Assembly: GCA_003978285.1 (NCBI GenBank) | Contig: QOAB01000110.1 | Location: forward strand, 1-8,823 | DNA length: 8,823 bases | Direction: 5' to 3' | Source of the DNA: Candidatus Thioglobus sp. | Lineage (GTDB): Bacteria > Pseudomonadota > Gammaproteobacteria > PS1 > Thioglobaceae | In this document: one piece after another, positions 7,549 through 8,823 of the stretch | How positions within the stretch are numbered: the stretch's first letter is position 1 | Layout: each line of letters begins with the position of its first letter | The notes under the pieces: generated by a model | The model's database searches: none | What the model was told of the DNA's origin: nothing | The model's input: the letters and a program-made list of their open reading frames with translations, nothing else | Position numbers and translations under genes: made by a program

Positions 7549-7995
7549 TTAAGAAACCTTTTCGGCTTTAGCGTACCAATCTTGTGCTTTTTCAGTATCT
7601 TTTGGCACTTCTTTTCCGTCTTCATACAACATACCCAGTGCATACATTGCACCTGGCAAATCAAAATCGGCTGCTTTTTCAAACCACTCAATAGACTTAT
7701 TAATGTCTTTTTCTACACCCTCGCCAGTCATATAAGCCACACCAATCATATGATGTGCAAATGCATGACCTTGCTCAGCTGCTTGAATAAAATTCTCAAG
7801 GCCTAAAGGTTGATTTTCAACCATGCCTAAACCATTCATTTGCATCATGCCTAAACGCCATAATGATTCTGCATCACCTTGAGCAGCTAGTGGTGCTAAT
7901 AACTGGTAAGCCATAGAAAAATTTTTTGAATCAAAAGCGGCTATACCACTGTGTAAGTCTGCTGAGAAAGCATCGGTTTCGTTAGAATTTGGCAT
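7549..7995 (-). CDS. Sel1-repeat (SLR/TPR-like) protein of unknown role
   Basis: 148 residues, acidic, with no signal peptide or membrane segment, so probably cytosolic. After a helical N terminus (about 10-38) come three Sel1-like repeats: about 40-76 (AESLWRLGMMQMNGLGMV), 77-112 (AHHMIGVAYMTGEGVEKD) and 113-148 (AMYALGMLYEDGKEVPKD). They follow the family pattern A..LG..Y..G.GV..D...A..W..KAA. Such repeats form a helical solenoid that binds other proteins; there is no catalytic domain, so the partner is unknown. It is the first gene of a probable operon with gltX (4-nt gap) and glnD, and a candidate promoter lies 27 nt upstream of its ATG. No Shine-Dalgarno sequence precedes the ATG. I recognise the repeat family but not a named gene. 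Confidence 0.9.
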   Translation of the reverse strand: MPNSNETDAFSADLHSGIAAFDSKNFSMAYQLLAPLAAQGDAESLWRLGMMQMNGLGMVENQPLGLENFIQAAEQGHAFAHHMIGVAYMTGEGVEKDINKSIEWFEKAADFDLPGAMYALGMLYEDGKEVPKDTEKAQDWYAKAEKVS

Positions 7996-8021
7996 TGTTG
8001 TTTATATTTAAAAATAGAACA

Positions 8022-8050
8022 ATTTTACACGGTTATAATGTATTTTTAAA
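8022..8050 (-). promoter_or_regulatory. Candidate sigma-70 promoter for the Sel1-gltX-glnD operon
   Basis: On the minus strand TTTAAA at 8050-8045 (4/6 to -35) is spaced 17 nt from TAAAAT at 8027-8022 (5/6 to -10). Transcription would begin near 8015, about 20 nt before the Sel1 ATG. In such AT-rich DNA hexamer matches are common, so this rests mainly on spacing and position. Confidence 0.45.
8034..8039 (+). promoter_or_regulatory. Candidate -10 element (TATAAT) for the DUF498-rodA unit
   Basis: A perfect TATAAT lies 35 nt before the plus-strand ATG at 8075, putting a start site near 8046. No good -35 is found at 16-18 nt and there is no extended -10 TGn. The hexamer falls inside the spacer of the opposing candidate promoter at 8022-8050, so the two would compete for polymerase if both are used. 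Confidence 0.4.
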
Positions 8051-8074
8051 CCTTCAAACAACCTCAATAGTAGT

Positions 8075-8437
8075 ATGGAATTCAATCAACAAGAATCTGA
8101 ACAAAATTCTATTATTTCTGTTGAAGATTCCCAAATTAAATTAGCACATGCCACATTAAACACGCCCTGCTTTATCTCACCCAAATATTTCACAGAAACT
8201 GAAATAACCAATTTAGATAACTTAGATAAAGCTTCACTTTTTCCGCTAAGCTCTCAAGATGATATTGATATACTCATCATTGGCACAGGAAGTGTGACTC
8301 AGTTCTTACACCCTAAACAACAAATAGCCATTCAACAAATGAGCATTGGCGTCGAATGCATGAATAGCGAGTCTGCTTGCCGAAGTTTTAACTTGTTATT
8401 GTCTGACGTTCGACGCGTTGGATTGCTGCTCTTATGA
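8075..8437 (+). CDS. Mth938-like domain (DUF498) protein
   Basis: 120 residues matching the small single-domain Mth938/DUF498 family (the family that includes human AAMDC), whose biochemical role in bacteria is not settled. Visible landmarks are the core DILIIGTGS at 65-73 with the GTG turn, then GVECMNSESACRSFNLLL at 92-109; VE.M and ACR.FN are the conserved end of the fold. There is no signal peptide or membrane segment, so it should be cytosolic. It is divergent from the Sel1-gltX operon, and its TGA overlaps the rodA ATG (ATGA), which suggests that the two are made together. The N-terminal 15-20 residues are polar and poorly conserved-looking. No Shine-Dalgarno sequence is present before the ATG. 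Family assignment is good; I give no function. Confidence 0.85.
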   Translation: MEFNQQESEQNSIISVEDSQIKLAHATLNTPCFISPKYFTETEITNLDNLDKASLFPLSSQDDIDILIIGTGSVTQFLHPKQQIAIQQMSIGVECMNSESACRSFNLLLSDVRRVGLLLL

Positions 8438-8823
8438 CGCGCACGCTGTTTGGCAAAATTCGCCATTTTTGGCATTATTTTAAAATGGATACTCCGTTAT
8501 TCTTACTATTGATTGTCATTAGTTCATTTGGCTTAATTGTGCTTTATAGCGCTTCCGCCAACTCAACAACCTTACTTTATAAACAAATTACACATTTGAC
8601 GCTGGCCTTTGGCGTGATGCTAGTAATTGCACAAATACCGCCTTACTTTTTCCGTCGTTATTCGCCTTATCTTATGTTGTTTGGTATTTTTTTATTAACC
8701 CTTGTGCTACTATTTGGCTCTAGTAGTGGCGGTGCCCAGCGCTGGCTCGATTTAGGGTTTGTACGTTTTCAGCCTTCTGAATTAATGAAAGTCATTGTGC
8801 CGATTGCTATCGCCTCTATCCTT
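8434..8823 (+). CDS. rodA: RodA, SEDS peptidoglycan glycosyltransferase, N-terminal 130 residues
   Basis: RodA (MrdB) polymerises glycan strands with PBP2 in the elongasome that keeps cells rod-shaped. The visible 130 codons run from the ATG at 8434 to the window edge. They show a short cytosolic N terminus (1-18), TM1 about 21-41 (FGLIVLYSAS), TM2 about 54-68 ending in IAQIPP, TM3 about 78-95, then the SEDS signatures GAQRWLDLG at 100-108 and FQPSE at 112-116. DLGFVRFQPSE separates RodA from FtsW. The catalytic Asp of the large extracellular loop is beyond the edge. The usual Lys of the SKGAQRW region is Gly here (SGGAQRW). The ATG overlaps the upstream TGA by ATGA; GGA lies 11 nt before it. 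In many relatives rodA follows the PBP2 gene; here it follows a DUF498 gene instead. Confidence 0.95.
   Translation, partial: MTRTLFGKIRHFWHYFKMDTPLFLLLIVISSFGLIVLYSASANSTTLLYKQITHLTLAFGVMLVIAQIPPYFFRRYSPYLMLFGIFLLTLVLLFGSSSGGAQRWLDLGFVRFQPSELMKVIVPIAIASIL

Noticed and set aside
7545..7691. A 49-codon N-terminal extension of gltX in frame with an upstream ATG at 7691
   Set aside because: It overlaps the Sel1-repeat gene in another frame, is rich in Cys and Lys with no GluRS resemblance, and GluRS proteins normally begin just before RFAPSPTG.
1..8823. tRNA or rRNA genes, riboswitches, CRISPR arrays, insertion sequences, phage or defence genes
   Set aside because: I saw no cloverleaf-like sequence, spaced repeat series, transposase motif or terminal inverted repeats; intergenic gaps are all under 140 nt and mostly AT-rich spacers.

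Overview
The window reads as an AT-rich (by eye under 40% G+C) gammaproteobacterial chromosome segment made almost entirely of housekeeping genes. RNA-seen features such as tRNAs, insertion sequences, CRISPR arrays and phage genes are absent. Rho, LptF, GlnD, RodA and a PcnB-like enzyme point to Gammaproteobacteria. The low G+C and compact layout would fit a small-genome marine or symbiotic lineage such as the SUP05/Thioglobus group. That placement is inference from general resemblance, not from a search.

Positions 1 to 7995 are read on the minus strand, from right to left. The first block is a Sel1-repeat protein, then gltX (glutamyl-tRNA synthetase) 4 nt later and glnD (PII uridylyltransferase) 18 nt later. 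This looks like one operon driven by a promoter near 8022-8050. Next is trxA (thioredoxin), with its own candidate promoter inside a 95-nt gap, followed by a convincing Rho-independent terminator at 3161-3189. After it comes a second block: rho, lptF (LPS exporter permease), queF (preQ0 reductase) and the 5' end of a pcnB-like nucleotidyltransferase that runs off the left edge. These genes are separated by 39 nt, an 11-nt overlap and 15 nt.

From 8075 rightward, genes are on the plus strand: a small Mth938/DUF498-family protein, overlapping by ATGA with the start of rodA (SEDS peptidoglycan polymerase), which is cut by the right edge. The 79-nt gap between the two divergent units holds overlapping candidate promoters.

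The genes serve translation (gltX, queF), nitrogen sensing (glnD), transcription termination and RNA 3'-end metabolism (rho, pcnB-like), redox (trxA) and envelope building (lptF, rodA). I see no new system. The points worth a second look are small: a 10-codon ORF whose stop overlaps the lptF start, a helical-turn-spaced direct repeat abutting the trxA start codon, a perfect -10 hexamer inside the trxA terminator's T-tract, lptF without an adjacent lptG, two little-studied genes tightly coupled to gltX and rodA, and a near absence of Shine-Dalgarno sequences.
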